DNA of 15,520 nt from Candidatus Latescibacterota bacterium (GCA_022819745.1 JAJEGS010000061.1:1-15520); one strand, 5' to 3'. Counted from the first letter of the stretch, positions 1 through 7,760 are shown. Notes: a model not told the origin generated them from the sequence alone. A program made the numbers and translations.

Positions 1-132
1 CAGATACACCACATCAGGGATCGGCTCAATCATCGACCGCGAAAGGGATTGGCATTTCAAACGCCGCATGAAATCTTAGCCCAAGAAACAAGAGGGCAAC
101 CTAAACATGGCGAAATTGCACTTACGAGTTGA
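1..132 (+). CDS. IS30-family transposase, C-terminal fragment (5' end outside window)
   Basis: Reading frame 1 is open from the first base to a TGA at 130-132 and gives 43 residues. They contain LNHRPRKGLAFQTPHEIL (residues 9-26) and end in IALTS. IS30-family transposases typically finish with an L-N-x-R-P-R-K segment, then a (K/Q)TPxE segment, and close with VAL(Q/T)S-like residues. This places the fragment at the end of the DDE catalytic domain, just after the catalytic glutamate region. The stop codon falls inside what looks like the terminal inverted repeat, as is usual in this family. The catalytic residues lie outside the window, so it cannot be judged whether the element is intact. It transcribes toward the enolase-superfamily gene, which lies on the opposite strand. 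The call rests on motif memory over a short stretch, but the match is specific. Confidence 0.8.
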   Translation, partial: QIHHIRDRLNHRPRKGLAFQTPHEILAQETRGQPKHGEIALTS

Positions 133-140
133 ATCCGCGA
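117..140 (+). mobile_element. Probable right terminal inverted repeat of the IS30-family element
   Basis: The bases around the transposase stop read TTGCACTTACGAGTTGAATCC. IS30-family right ends commonly carry a TGCACTT...TTGAATC core followed by a few bases ending the element, with the transposase stop codon inside. The exact last base (about 139-141) cannot be fixed without the left end, which is not in the window. The sequence changes abruptly to A/T-rich DNA right after it. Confidence 0.45.
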
Positions 141-158
141 AGTTTATAAAGTTTATAA
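141..158. repeat. Tandem 9-bp direct repeat (AGTTTATAA twice)
   Basis: Two perfect adjacent copies of AGTTTATAA occupy 141-149 and 150-158, immediately outside the inferred insertion-sequence end. The surrounding 141-200 segment is strongly A/T-rich compared with the gene that follows. No function is apparent; it may be a target-site preference or simple slippage. Confidence 0.8.
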
Positions 159-259
159 AATAAAGATAACTTAACTAATTTTGCTAGTTTTAGCGGTTCG
201 ATTGCCATTCCAGAAGGGGCGGACCATTGCGGCGATCTTGGAGCGTGAAATGCTCTGCG

Positions 260-1495
260 TCAATCAGCGCGGAAGACGCCTTCCTTTTTGACGCGGTCGT
301 GGACTTTGGCAAACTCGGCCGAGCCGTCGTCTTCCCAAATCGAGGAGCGGAAGCCGCGGTCAACGCCCTCCTGATGGCCGGTAATGCTGGTGGGAGAGAT
401 GTAGGACGGGCCGTAGTACGTGTGTCCGCCGGGCATCTGCAAGACGCCGACGTGGGTGGGACGCTCGACGAGCGATTGGGCCGCTAGCCGCGCTAGGGCG
501 TCCTCATTGACTGTAAAGCCCAAGCCCGGTCCGTTGGGTACGGGGGAGGCTCCATCGACGACGGGAATGGTTTCGGTGGTGTAGTCTTCGGCATACTGGT
601 CGTCGAGGTTGATCGAGTGGGCCGTGTGGGTCGGTAGCACCGAGGCCATGTGCATGGCCATGGCCTTGCCCAGAGTACCTCCTTCAAATTGCAGCAGAAC
701 TTGCACATTGGCCCGGCCACAGGCCCAGCCGGCGGCCATGGTGTCTTCGAGAGTGCCGCCGATCATGTACATATCGGCGAGGCCGTATATCAATTCTTGG
801 ACCCCGCCCAAAGGTGTGCCGTGCATGATTAGCGGCAGACTAGTTTGCTGGCGCAGGCGCTTCCAGCCGTCAATGTCCTTTTTGTCGAGCGGGTCTTCGA
901 TGTAGCCGACGATGGGGAAGTTTCTTTCGAGTTCGGCGATGATCGGCAATGAGCTACCGAGGCTGCGGTTGTGGTTGAAGTCGTAGTGGATGCGGAAGCT
1001 CTCCGGGGCGACTTCTGTGGCCAGCCGGGTCTGCTCGAAGACGTCGTGGTAGGTGCAGGTGTGGATTTTGAAGACGCGGTAGCCCTCGGCCGCGGCGCGT
1101 TTGATCTCGTCACGGAAGACCTCTGGGGAGGCGGGGCGGGTCCAGGCGGCCACGGCGATGGCGTTGCGCTTTTTCTGGCCGAGGAGTTTGTGGACGGGCA
1201 GGTCGAGGTGTTTGCCCATGGCGTCGTACAGGGCGCAGAGCAGGCCCGAGGGGACGGTGGAGCGATGGTCGTTGATGAAGTCGAAAGGGCTGAGGCCGAT
1301 AAATTGGGCGACGGCGTCGCGGGACGGTTTGGCGTAGGGCCGCACCCGCATGTCGCCGTAGCCAGTGATGCCGGTATCGGTGTGGACTTTGTACACGACG
1401 CGGCAGTCGATGCCGTAGAGATCGACGCGGCGCTCGGCGTAGCGGCTGGCTAGCTTGGGAAAGATGGGGATGACTTCGATATCGGTGATTTTCAT
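260..1495 (-). CDS. Enolase-superfamily enzyme (mandelate racemase/muconate lactonizing enzyme type)
   Basis: The 411-residue protein has the length and order of the MR/MLE group of the enolase superfamily, cytoplasmic metal-dependent racemases or sugar-acid dehydratases that remove a proton next to a carboxylate. The N-terminal capping domain (about 1-120) begins MKITDIEVI and contains an ITGYGD segment. In the barrel, K143-x-H145 matches the second-strand acid/base position, D172 with N174 the first metal ligand, and E200-D-P the second. At the third-ligand position, where GE is usual, the sequence is M-H225-G-T, so the expected glutamate appears to be missing. E271 lies in a later FEGG segment. 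The substrate cannot be predicted; sugar-acid dehydratase is only a guess. The ATG start is backed by AAGGAG nine bases upstream (1505-1510). The gene is alone on its strand and divergent from the methyltransferase. Confidence 0.88.
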   Translation of the reverse strand: MKITDIEVIPIFPKLASRYAERRVDLYGIDCRVVYKVHTDTGITGYGDMRVRPYAKPSRDAVAQFIGLSPFDFINDHRSTVPSGLLCALYDAMGKHLDLPVHKLLGQKKRNAIAVAAWTRPASPEVFRDEIKRAAAEGYRVFKIHTCTYHDVFEQTRLATEVAPESFRIHYDFNHNRSLGSSLPIIAELERNFPIVGYIEDPLDKKDIDGWKRLRQQTSLPLIMHGTPLGGVQELIYGLADMYMIGGTLEDTMAAGWACGRANVQVLLQFEGGTLGKAMAMHMASVLPTHTAHSINLDDQYAEDYTTETIPVVDGASPVPNGPGLGFTVNEDALARLAAQSLVERPTHVGVLQMPGGHTYYGPSYISPTSITGHQEGVDRGFRSSIWEDDGSAEFAKVHDRVKKEGVFRAD

Positions 1496-1711
1496 CTTGG
1501 GAGGCTCCTTGATGGGTGGGGAAGGTGGTGGGCCGCCAAGGTACGGGCGTGGGAGAGGAGGCGCAAGCTAATGGTGGGAAGCGTAGCAGAGACTTCGGCC
1601 TCATTAGCCAGCAAACTAGCGAGCAGGATCATTGGGAGTAAGGGCACCCGAAGTATCTGCGCGTGGTGTAGTAAATTAGCTTAAAAATGTAGCCATTCAC
1701 AGGTTTTCATG

Positions 1712-1740
1712 TTGACACTGGTTCATTGATATTCGATTCT
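1712..1740 (+). promoter_or_regulatory. Candidate sigma-70-type promoter for the methyltransferase gene
   Basis: A perfect TTGACA (1712-1717) is followed, after 17 bases, by GATTCT (1735-1740), a weak -10 match. Transcription would begin near 1746-1748. That is too late for translation from the in-frame TTG at 1745, so the downstream ATG at 1790 is favoured. This is inferred from consensus matching only. Confidence 0.4.
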
Positions 1741-1789
1741 TAATTTGATTCTTACGGCCTTAATCTTGAAGACAAAGGGCTATACCCAG

Positions 1790-3544
1790 ATGCCGCTTTT
1801 TACTAAACAAAAAGCTACTGGTTCGCATTACACGCCTCCTGAGCTTGCTTGTTTTCTCGCAGAGAGACTAGTCGCCGAAGCGGACTTTCGCCAACTCCCT
1901 GAACTAAGGGTTTTGGATCCAGCCTGTGGCGATGGAGAACTACTAGTCGCCTTAGCTAACTCACTGCCGGATAATACACTAAAAAACACCGTCATTACGG
2001 GGATAGAGCTTGACGAGTTATCTCTCGGGAACGCCCAAGAGCGGCTAGAAGCGTTTGAGTCAAAATCGAATTTTTTTAAGGGGATGGATTTCCTTGAACT
2101 TTACACCGATACAGAAGCGCAGATAGGGTTATTTAACAACAGGCCTCCAACTAACAAGACTATTCCTCCTGTAGATATTATAATCGCCAACCCTCCTTAC
2201 GTCCGAACGCAGGTCCTCGGTGCCCGGAAATCACAAGAGTTAGCAAAAGCCTTTCGCCTGAAAGGCAGAATCGATTTATACCAAGCTTTTCTGGTGGCGA
2301 TGACCCAGTGCTTAAAAGACAGGGGCATTATAGGTGTCATCACGTCTAATCGGTTTATTTCCACAAAAGGTGGAGCCTCCATCAGAGCGTTTATCGCAGA
2401 AAATTACGAGATCGTCGAATTGATTGACCTTGGAGACACTAAGCTCTTCGAGGCTGCCGTTCTGCCAGCTATCTTGATCGCTAGAAAATTACCCTCTACA
2501 TCGCGTTCTTCTACGAACCAAAGGCTACCGAATAGATTCGTCAGGATTTACGAGAATAGGGCAAGTAATCGAGATGATCGAGAAGAGCTAGTCCATGTTG
2601 GTTCAGTGTACGACATCCTCAGAAAAAATTCTGACGGTGAATACTTGGTGTCTAAAACCCGGTTCAAACTTTCTACGGGCACTCTTTCCTTTTCTAATTT
2701 GTCCTCCGAACCTTGGCAGATGGTAACTGAGACCGAGAAAGGGTGGATTGGTAAAATAGAATCGGCGGCAAAGTATCAAATTGGAGACGTTGTGAAGGTA
2801 AGGGTTGGTATTAAGACGACGGCCGATCAAGTTTTTATTCGCTCGGACTGGGATGATATGCCTAAAGATAGGCGACCGGAAGACTGCTTACTACGTCTCA
2901 TATTCTCCCACGACGATGCTGGCCGCTGGAGATCTAGCACAAGAAATGAATCACTAAAAAAGATACTATATACTCATGAAGTTAGGGACGCGAAACGAGT
3001 AGCGGTTGACATAGAACGGTACCCATGTGCGGCGGCATACCTTAGGCAATATCGAGAGAGACTAGAAAGACGAAAATACGTAATTAAGGCCAATAGAAAA
3101 TGGTATGAGATTTGGGTTCCCCAAGATCCTTTGGCTTTGAGGCGTCCCAAGCTCATCTTTCCCGATATTAGCCCTAGCCCAATGTTCTTTTTCGACAATG
3201 AAGGATTAATGGTTGATGGCAACTGTTACTGGATTGTCTCAGAAAAAGAAAACACGGATATGCTCTTCCTAATCCAAGGGGTAGCGAATTCAAATCTGAT
3301 GACTCATTATCATGAGCTGGTATTTAATAATAAACTATACGCTGGTCGGCGGCGCTATTTAACTCAATACGTAGAAAAATACCCAATGCCAGATAGGCAT
3401 TCTGCACATTCTAGGAGGATAGTAGATTTGGTGAAAAAATTAGTGTCGGATGACGTAGGCGATAATATGATCGAAAAATATGAGACTGATTTAGAGATTG
3501 CTGTAGCGGAAGCCTTTGGTGTCGAGCCGCTACCTTCTTTTTAA
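1790..3544 (+). CDS. Type II N6-adenine DNA methyltransferase (Eco57I/TaqI-like)
   Basis: The 584-residue protein transfers a methyl group from S-adenosylmethionine to adenine in a recognition site, protecting host DNA from the neighbouring nuclease. Motifs run in the gamma-class order: GSHYTP (motif X, residues 11-16), LDPACGDGELL (motif I, SAM binding, 42-52), GIELDE (motif II, 71-76) and the catalytic NPPY (134-137). A segment ITSNRFISTKGG follows. The C-terminal half resembles the target-recognition part of TaqI-like enzymes, with a GIKTTADQVF segment and a late region carrying NNKLYAGRRRY. An in-frame TTG at 1745 could add 15 residues. ATG 1790 is chosen because motif X then sits near the N-terminus and a purine run AAAGGG precedes it. 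The gene is A/T-rich with many AAA, ATA and AGA codons, unlike its neighbours, which suggests acquisition by transfer. The recognition site is unknown. Confidence 0.92.
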   Translation: MPLFTKQKATGSHYTPPELACFLAERLVAEADFRQLPELRVLDPACGDGELLVALANSLPDNTLKNTVITGIELDELSLGNAQERLEAFESKSNFFKGMDFLELYTDTEAQIGLFNNRPPTNKTIPPVDIIIANPPYVRTQVLGARKSQELAKAFRLKGRIDLYQAFLVAMTQCLKDRGIIGVITSNRFISTKGGASIRAFIAENYEIVELIDLGDTKLFEAAVLPAILIARKLPSTSRSSTNQRLPNRFVRIYENRASNRDDREELVHVGSVYDILRKNSDGEYLVSKTRFKLSTGTLSFSNLSSEPWQMVTETEKGWIGKIESAAKYQIGDVVKVRVGIKTTADQVFIRSDWDDMPKDRRPEDCLLRLIFSHDDAGRWRSSTRNESLKKILYTHEVRDAKRVAVDIERYPCAAAYLRQYRERLERRKYVIKANRKWYEIWVPQDPLALRRPKLIFPDISPSPMFFFDNEGLMVDGNCYWIVSEKENTDMLFLIQGVANSNLMTHYHELVFNNKLYAGRRRYLTQYVEKYPMPDRHSAHSRRIVDLVKKLVSDDVGDNMIEKYETDLEIAVAEAFGVEPLPSF

Positions 3545-4656
3545 GGGTTGTAAAGTGCTTTGCCTTGGTGTTTATCAAAAAAGGACATAGGGATTGACCT
3601 TTGGCACTTAAAACTAGTGTCGCTTACGTACGAAAAATGCTCACCTAACTTCTCACCGGGACATAAAATTATCCCCTGAACAATGCTCGTCTCTGCATCA
3701 GTCAAGGCGATCAAGTAGCGAATATCTAACGTAGTCAAACTAGGGCAGGAAGGTACGCACTCTTTGAACTGAGGACTAAATCTCCCTAGATCTACGGTCG
3801 GCGAATCCTGCACCTTGACCTCCAAGGCTTGATTGGGAATATCGGGGAAATTCCCCTCTAAAAGTTCAGCATCGCTAATTCTGTATCCTAAAAGACAAGC
3901 AACCAAGCGCTCTAACGCTTGCCCCCTGTTTTTGGTAGCCATTTGATCCAATGGTTCACCAATTAGCCCTTCCACTAGCATTTCTCGCAGCAATCTCAAA
4001 GAAAATAGCTGATCCAAAATAGGTTTATCACCTATTGGAGAGGTCGGAATGGCATACTTCTCCGTTACATGTTGAGAAAGAGCAGACGTGTCTGAACAGA
4101 AAACGCCCGGCGGATTTCGAGCTAGCACCTTACCTCTAACTTTTGGCGGAATTATAATTTGGTGTTTGATCGTCGGCTTGCCAAAGCGTCCGAACCTATC
4201 CTCGATATAACCTGGAGTTAGGACGAGGATTGAGCTTATTGTCTGAGTCTGTGGGTCAACACGCAGAAAAACGAATCGGACATCCTTTGATGATAAGGTC
4301 TCACCGGAATTGTATTCAACTTGGATAGAGTCGGATGCTGGATTCCGGTTCCAAACTTGGAGATTGTATGCATTACCTGTAGTTACGATATAGGTATCTA
4401 CATATTCTAAAAGTATCCTTGGCAATCCTTTTCCTTTAGGTGGTATAATAGAATAAGATGCCTGGGGGCATGGTTTAGGTAATGGGAATCCTGTGAAAGT
4501 CTGTGCAACAAGCTTCCTCACGTTCGAGCCATCTGTCCTAGTCTTTCCCGTCAATTTAAATGGCGTACCAATTAGGCTTTGCAAACGAGAGGCGATCTCA
4601 TCTGGAGGAGTAAGGTGGGTCTTGTGGATGGGCGGAAATCCAAATATAGGATTCAT
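3541..4656 (-). CDS. Probable Type II restriction endonuclease, PD-(D/E)xK fold, family not recognised
   Basis: This 371-residue protein is convergent with the adenine methyltransferase, and the two stop codons share the four bases TTAA (3541-3544). I did not recognise the whole sequence as a named family. It contains P271-D272 followed by E279-V-K281 (FPDIPNQALEVKV), a standard PD-(D/E)xK metal-binding nuclease motif. A preceding helix carries E249 (GQALERLVACLLG), where such nucleases often have an extra acidic residue. With the methyltransferase next door it is best read as the cleaving partner of a two-gene Type II system. The N-terminal 240 residues, with no obvious motif, could carry DNA recognition and dimerisation. 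Base composition matches the methyltransferase. No Shine-Dalgarno-like sequence precedes the ATG (upstream is TTTCTTCTTCATA), so the start or mode of initiation is unusual. Confidence 0.8.
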   Translation of the reverse strand: MNPIFGFPPIHKTHLTPPDEIASRLQSLIGTPFKLTGKTRTDGSNVRKLVAQTFTGFPLPKPCPQASYSIIPPKGKGLPRILLEYVDTYIVTTGNAYNLQVWNRNPASDSIQVEYNSGETLSSKDVRFVFLRVDPQTQTISSILVLTPGYIEDRFGRFGKPTIKHQIIIPPKVRGKVLARNPPGVFCSDTSALSQHVTEKYAIPTSPIGDKPILDQLFSLRLLREMLVEGLIGEPLDQMATKNRGQALERLVACLLGYRISDAELLEGNFPDIPNQALEVKVQDSPTVDLGRFSPQFKECVPSCPSLTTLDIRYLIALTDAETSIVQGIILCPGEKLGEHFSYVSDTSFKCQRSIPMSFFDKHQGKALYNP

Positions 4657-4667
4657 TATGAAGAAGA

Positions 4668-4696
4668 AATCTATGCTCGCTAATCAACAGGAGCAA
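4668..4696 (-). promoter_or_regulatory. Candidate promoter of the endonuclease gene, giving a near-leaderless mRNA
   Basis: On the minus strand TTGCTC (4696-4691) and TAGATT (4673-4668) are separated by exactly 17 bases. The -10 box ends only 11 bases before the ATG at 4656, so the transcript would have a leader of a few bases. This agrees with the lack of a ribosome binding site. The assignment is by consensus only. Confidence 0.35.
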
Positions 4697-4791
4697 GATT
4701 AGAAACGGTCCGTTTGGTTGAGTCTGTGGGCCGCCCCTGCGGCGATTGGGTAAGGGATTGCCCTGTTTTATCCCTGCGTCCGTTCCTTGGT

Positions 4792-4816
4792 GTAGGGCGG
4801 GATTCGTCCTGCCGTA
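4792..4816. repeat. Imperfect hairpin (GGCGGGA...TCCTGCC) upstream of the first metallohydrolase gene
   Basis: The arms GGCGGGA and TCCTGCC pair around a TTCG loop with one G.T wobble. The sequence opens with GTAGGGCGG, resembling the left half of the perfect palindrome at 11436-11463, so it may be a degenerate copy of the same repeat family. The gap 4657-4894 otherwise holds only the endonuclease promoter and the leader of the following gene. Confidence 0.45.
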
Positions 4817-4894
4817 TGACTGCTTTTTTGCCAAAGTCGGCCCCCCAAGCCATCTTATCAGCCCAAACGTAAGACAACTTCAAAGGAGGAGACC

Positions 4895-7378
4895 ATGGGC
4901 ACCTACACACCGCTGGACTTGAACGCGCTGTACAACGCCGGGTTGGACGTCTTGGGAGGGCAAGGGCCGCTCGGCGCACAAAGCTTTCGCGGCTTGCCCT
5001 TTGCGCTCGGCAGCGATGCTGAGCGCTGTCTGATCGCCTGCGATGGAGAGCAGTCCGGCGTGGAAATTCCGGTCGGCCATCGGGCGACTTGGATGATTGT
5101 GGCGCATCGCCTGTTGGAGTCGCGGCTTGCCGATAATGGGCCGCTGGCGACGCTGGTAGCCGAATACGCGCTGCACTACGAGGACGGCGATGTGCTCAAG
5201 GTGCCCGTGCGCGACCGCTTTGAAATCTCGACTGTGCCGTCGTCGTATGGCGGCACGCCGTTTGTGGCGGTGCCGGATACGAACGATCAGCTCTTGCCGC
5301 GCGCCGAAGGCCTGTGGGACATGGCCGGGCGTCGCCAGACCGAGGTCGATGGCGGGCGGGCGCAGCACTTCGTGCTCTGGGCGTGGCCGAATCCACACCC
5401 GGATAAGAGTTTGGAAAAAATCGCCATCGAGGCCGCGGGGCCGGCCTTTGTCATCGGCGGGATCACCCTGAGCGACTTGGACGAAGAGCCGATCTGCCGC
5501 GAGGGCACGCGCGAGGTCATCATCACCCTGCCGCAAGAGGAGGACGCGCGCCAGTCCGCCGCTCTCGAAGTGGAAGTTGATCGGGGTGTTGCGACCTATC
5601 CCTACCCATTGCCGGAGGATACGGCCGAGGATTTTCTCGACGGGCGCAAAGGCTGGGGCGAGGCTCAAAACGAGGGCAGCAGCCCCTCATACGTGGAGAT
5701 AGCCGCCAATCCTTCGGCCACCGTGCAGGTCAAGCGAGATGGGGAAGTTTTGGGCGAGGCTGGCTGGGGAGAGGTGCGGCAGCAGGGCCGCGTAGAGGCT
5801 TCGCCGCGAGTGCAGCTAGAAGTGGTGGAGCGCGGGCGCAACTGGGTGCATACCAAGGTCATTGACGACGCCACGGGGAAGCCCGTGCCCTGCCGCGTCC
5901 ACTTCCGCTCGCCGGAGGGCATCCCCTACGCTCCGCACGGCCACCACGCCCACGTCAACTCCAACATGGGGACTTGGCACTTCGATGTGGGCGGCGATGT
6001 GCGCTTGGGGCAGATCACGTATGCGTACATCGATGGCACCTGCCAAGGCTGGCTGCCGCGCGGCGAGGTGATCGTGGATGTGGCGCGTGGCTACGAATAC
6101 GAGCCGCTGCGCACCAAAGTGGAGATCGAGCCAGGCCAGCGCACCTTGGAGTTGCGGTTGAAGCGCTGGCGGCAGATGAATGAGGAAGGCTGGTACAGCG
6201 GTGACTCGCACGTGCATTTCCTGTCGGCGCAGGGCAGCCTCACTGAAGCGCAGGGCGAGGATTTGAATGTGGTCAACCTGCTGCAATCGCAGTGGGGTGG
6301 GCTGTTTACCAATACCGAGGAATTTACCGGCGGCGAGATGGCTACGGCCAACGGCGATCACATCGTCTATGTGTCCCAGGAGAACAGGCAGCACTTTTTG
6401 GGACATCTGATTCTCATGGGGCTGAAGGAGCCGGTGATGCCGTGGTGTTCGGACGGCCCGGGTGAAGCCGAGTTGGGCGGGACTCTCGAAGTACCCATGG
6501 CTGAGTGGGCCGACCGCTGCCGGGAGCAGGGCGGCAGCGTGGTGATCCCGCATTTGCCCAGCCCCAACGGCGAGCCAGCCGCCTTGATTGCCACCGGGCG
6601 CGCCGACGCAGTGGAGATGCTGCGGCACGGGACGTACATGCACGGCGAGTACTACCGCTACCTCAATTGCGGCTACAAGCTGCCGCTGGTCGGCGGCACG
6701 GATAAAATGAGCAGTGACGTGCCGGTGGGTATCTACCGCACCTATGTGCAGATCCCCAAGGACGAGCCGTTTACCTATGACAACTGGTGCAAGTACATGG
6801 CCGCAGGCCGCACCTTCCACAGCGGCGGCCCGCTGATCCGCTTCAGCGTCGATGGCCACGAGGTGGGGGATACGGTGCAGCTACCGGGTAATGGCGGCAC
6901 GGTAGAGGTGGTCGCCGAGGCCGGGTCAGTGGTGCCGATCCACACGCTGGAAGTGGTGCAGGAGGGGCGGGTGGTAGCGTCTATCGAGGATTCCAAAGGG
7001 GGGCGCAAGTTACAACTGAAGGCCGAGGTAAAGGTGGAGGGCCATTCGTGGCTGGCGGCGCGGTGCAGTGGGCCGGGCTACGAGCAGAGCGTGCCGCACT
7101 TCGATGGCTGGGGGCGGGGGATCATGGCGCACACCTCGCCGGTGTATCTGGCCTGCGGCGGCGAGTGGTGGATGTTCAACCAAGAGACGGCGCAGTACAT
7201 GCTGACCTTAGTGGACGGCTCACTGCACTACATCCGCCACAACAGCCGTCTGCATCTGCGCGACGACATTACGCACCACCACGGCGAGGAGGATCACCTC
7301 GCCTATCTGGAGCGGCCCTTCCTCCAAGCGCGGGAGGCGATCCATCGCCGAATGCACCAGTTGGGCGTGCCGCACTGA
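4895..7378 (+). CDS. CehA/McbA-like metallohydrolase (PHP-type), copy 1
   Basis: The 827-residue protein resembles the CehA/McbA family of PHP-fold metallohydrolases, whose founding members hydrolyse the insecticide carbaryl. Natural substrates are mostly unknown. The metal-site signature is GDSHVHF with D437, H439 and H441. It is followed by SQENRQHFLGH with E496, H500 and H504, then H553 in VVIPHLPSP and D603 in VGGTDKM. Before this lie an unrecognised N-terminal domain (about 1-210, beginning YTPLDLNALYNAG) and a beta-rich segment (about 305-430, with VHFRSPEG and APHGHHAHV) that could be a regulatory-like beta-sandwich. A further beta-rich region follows the catalytic part. No signal peptide is seen, so it should be cytoplasmic. 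A strong AAAGGAGGAG precedes the ATG by four bases. It is a tandem paralogue of the gene at 7876. The family call is by motif and general resemblance; the reaction is not predictable. Confidence 0.75.
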   Translation: MGTYTPLDLNALYNAGLDVLGGQGPLGAQSFRGLPFALGSDAERCLIACDGEQSGVEIPVGHRATWMIVAHRLLESRLADNGPLATLVAEYALHYEDGDVLKVPVRDRFEISTVPSSYGGTPFVAVPDTNDQLLPRAEGLWDMAGRRQTEVDGGRAQHFVLWAWPNPHPDKSLEKIAIEAAGPAFVIGGITLSDLDEEPICREGTREVIITLPQEEDARQSAALEVEVDRGVATYPYPLPEDTAEDFLDGRKGWGEAQNEGSSPSYVEIAANPSATVQVKRDGEVLGEAGWGEVRQQGRVEASPRVQLEVVERGRNWVHTKVIDDATGKPVPCRVHFRSPEGIPYAPHGHHAHVNSNMGTWHFDVGGDVRLGQITYAYIDGTCQGWLPRGEVIVDVARGYEYEPLRTKVEIEPGQRTLELRLKRWRQMNEEGWYSGDSHVHFLSAQGSLTEAQGEDLNVVNLLQSQWGGLFTNTEEFTGGEMATANGDHIVYVSQENRQHFLGHLILMGLKEPVMPWCSDGPGEAELGGTLEVPMAEWADRCREQGGSVVIPHLPSPNGEPAALIATGRADAVEMLRHGTYMHGEYYRYLNCGYKLPLVGGTDKMSSDVPVGIYRTYVQIPKDEPFTYDNWCKYMAAGRTFHSGGPLIRFSVDGHEVGDTVQLPGNGGTVEVVAEAGSVVPIHTLEVVQEGRVVASIEDSKGGRKLQLKAEVKVEGHSWLAARCSGPGYEQSVPHFDGWGRGIMAHTSPVYLACGGEWWMFNQETAQYMLTLVDGSLHYIRHNSRLHLRDDITHHHGEEDHLAYLERPFLQAREAIHRRMHQLGVPH

Positions 7379-7385
7379 ATTTCAA

Positions 7386-7709
7386 TCAGGCTTTTTGTTT
7401 TTCCCGCACCAACGGCTCGATAGAAAGTCTGAAGCCGAGGCTGTTGAGGATTTTCTCCAGTGTATCTATCCGCGGATTGCCCTCTCGCGATAGCGCCTTG
7501 TATATGTGGGCGCGGTTCAGGTTAGTCTGCTGGGCCAATTTCCCTAGACCGCCTTGGGCTACAGCGATGTCCTTGAGCGCGAGCAGTAAGGCCGAGGTAT
7601 TATGGTCTGCGGCGTATTCCTCTAAAGCTACTTCGAGGTACGCTTGGGCTCGTTCTGGATCGCGGAGGAATTCAAGGTGGTGCTTTTCAAAGGGGATAGA
7701 CGCTTTCAT
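7386..7709 (-). CDS. HigA-like putative addiction module antidote protein, no adjacent toxin
   Basis: The 107-residue protein looks like the small helix-turn-helix antidote family usually found next to HigB/RelE-type toxins (the 'putative addiction module antidote' group). A leader with YLEVALEEY (about 24-32) is followed by LLLALKDIAVAQGGLGKLAQ and the helix-turn-helix NLNRAHIYKALSREGNP, then a C-terminal segment TLEKILNSLGFRLSIEPL. Such proteins bind both their toxin and their own promoter. AAGGAG sits eight bases before the ATG. In this family the toxin gene normally lies directly upstream on the same strand, but only about 165 bases separate this start from the next gene and they hold no toxin-sized frame. 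It therefore appears orphaned. It is convergent with metallohydrolase copy 1 (7 bases apart) and divergent from copy 2, so its presence splits the tandem pair. Confidence 0.85.
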   Translation of the reverse strand: MKASIPFEKHHLEFLRDPERAQAYLEVALEEYAADHNTSALLLALKDIAVAQGGLGKLAQQTNLNRAHIYKALSREGNPRIDTLEKILNSLGFRLSIEPLVREKQKA

Positions 7710-7760
7710 TGGGAACGCTCCTTGTAGATTTCAACGGTGAATTTCATTGGATTTAGCGTA

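Noticed and set aside
141..158. Tandem 9-bp repeats as replication-origin iterons or a CRISPR array
   Set aside because: There are only two adjacent copies, without spacers, a replication gene or cas genes nearby.
971..1453. 160-codon open frame on the plus strand opposite the enolase-superfamily gene
   Set aside because: It lies wholly within a well-supported gene on the other strand, has low-complexity Gly/Val/Ala/Asp composition, and has no recognised motif.
5816..6859. 347-codon open frame on the minus strand
   Set aside because: It is antisense to metallohydrolase copy 1 in GC-rich DNA where long mirror frames are expected. A similar mirror frame exists at 9697-10245 opposite the paralogue.
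7048..7740. 230-codon plus-strand frame overlapping both metallohydrolase copy 1 and the antidote gene
   Set aside because: It runs out of frame through a conserved protein and then antisense to the antidote; no ribosome binding site or domain was seen, and it does not resemble a toxin.
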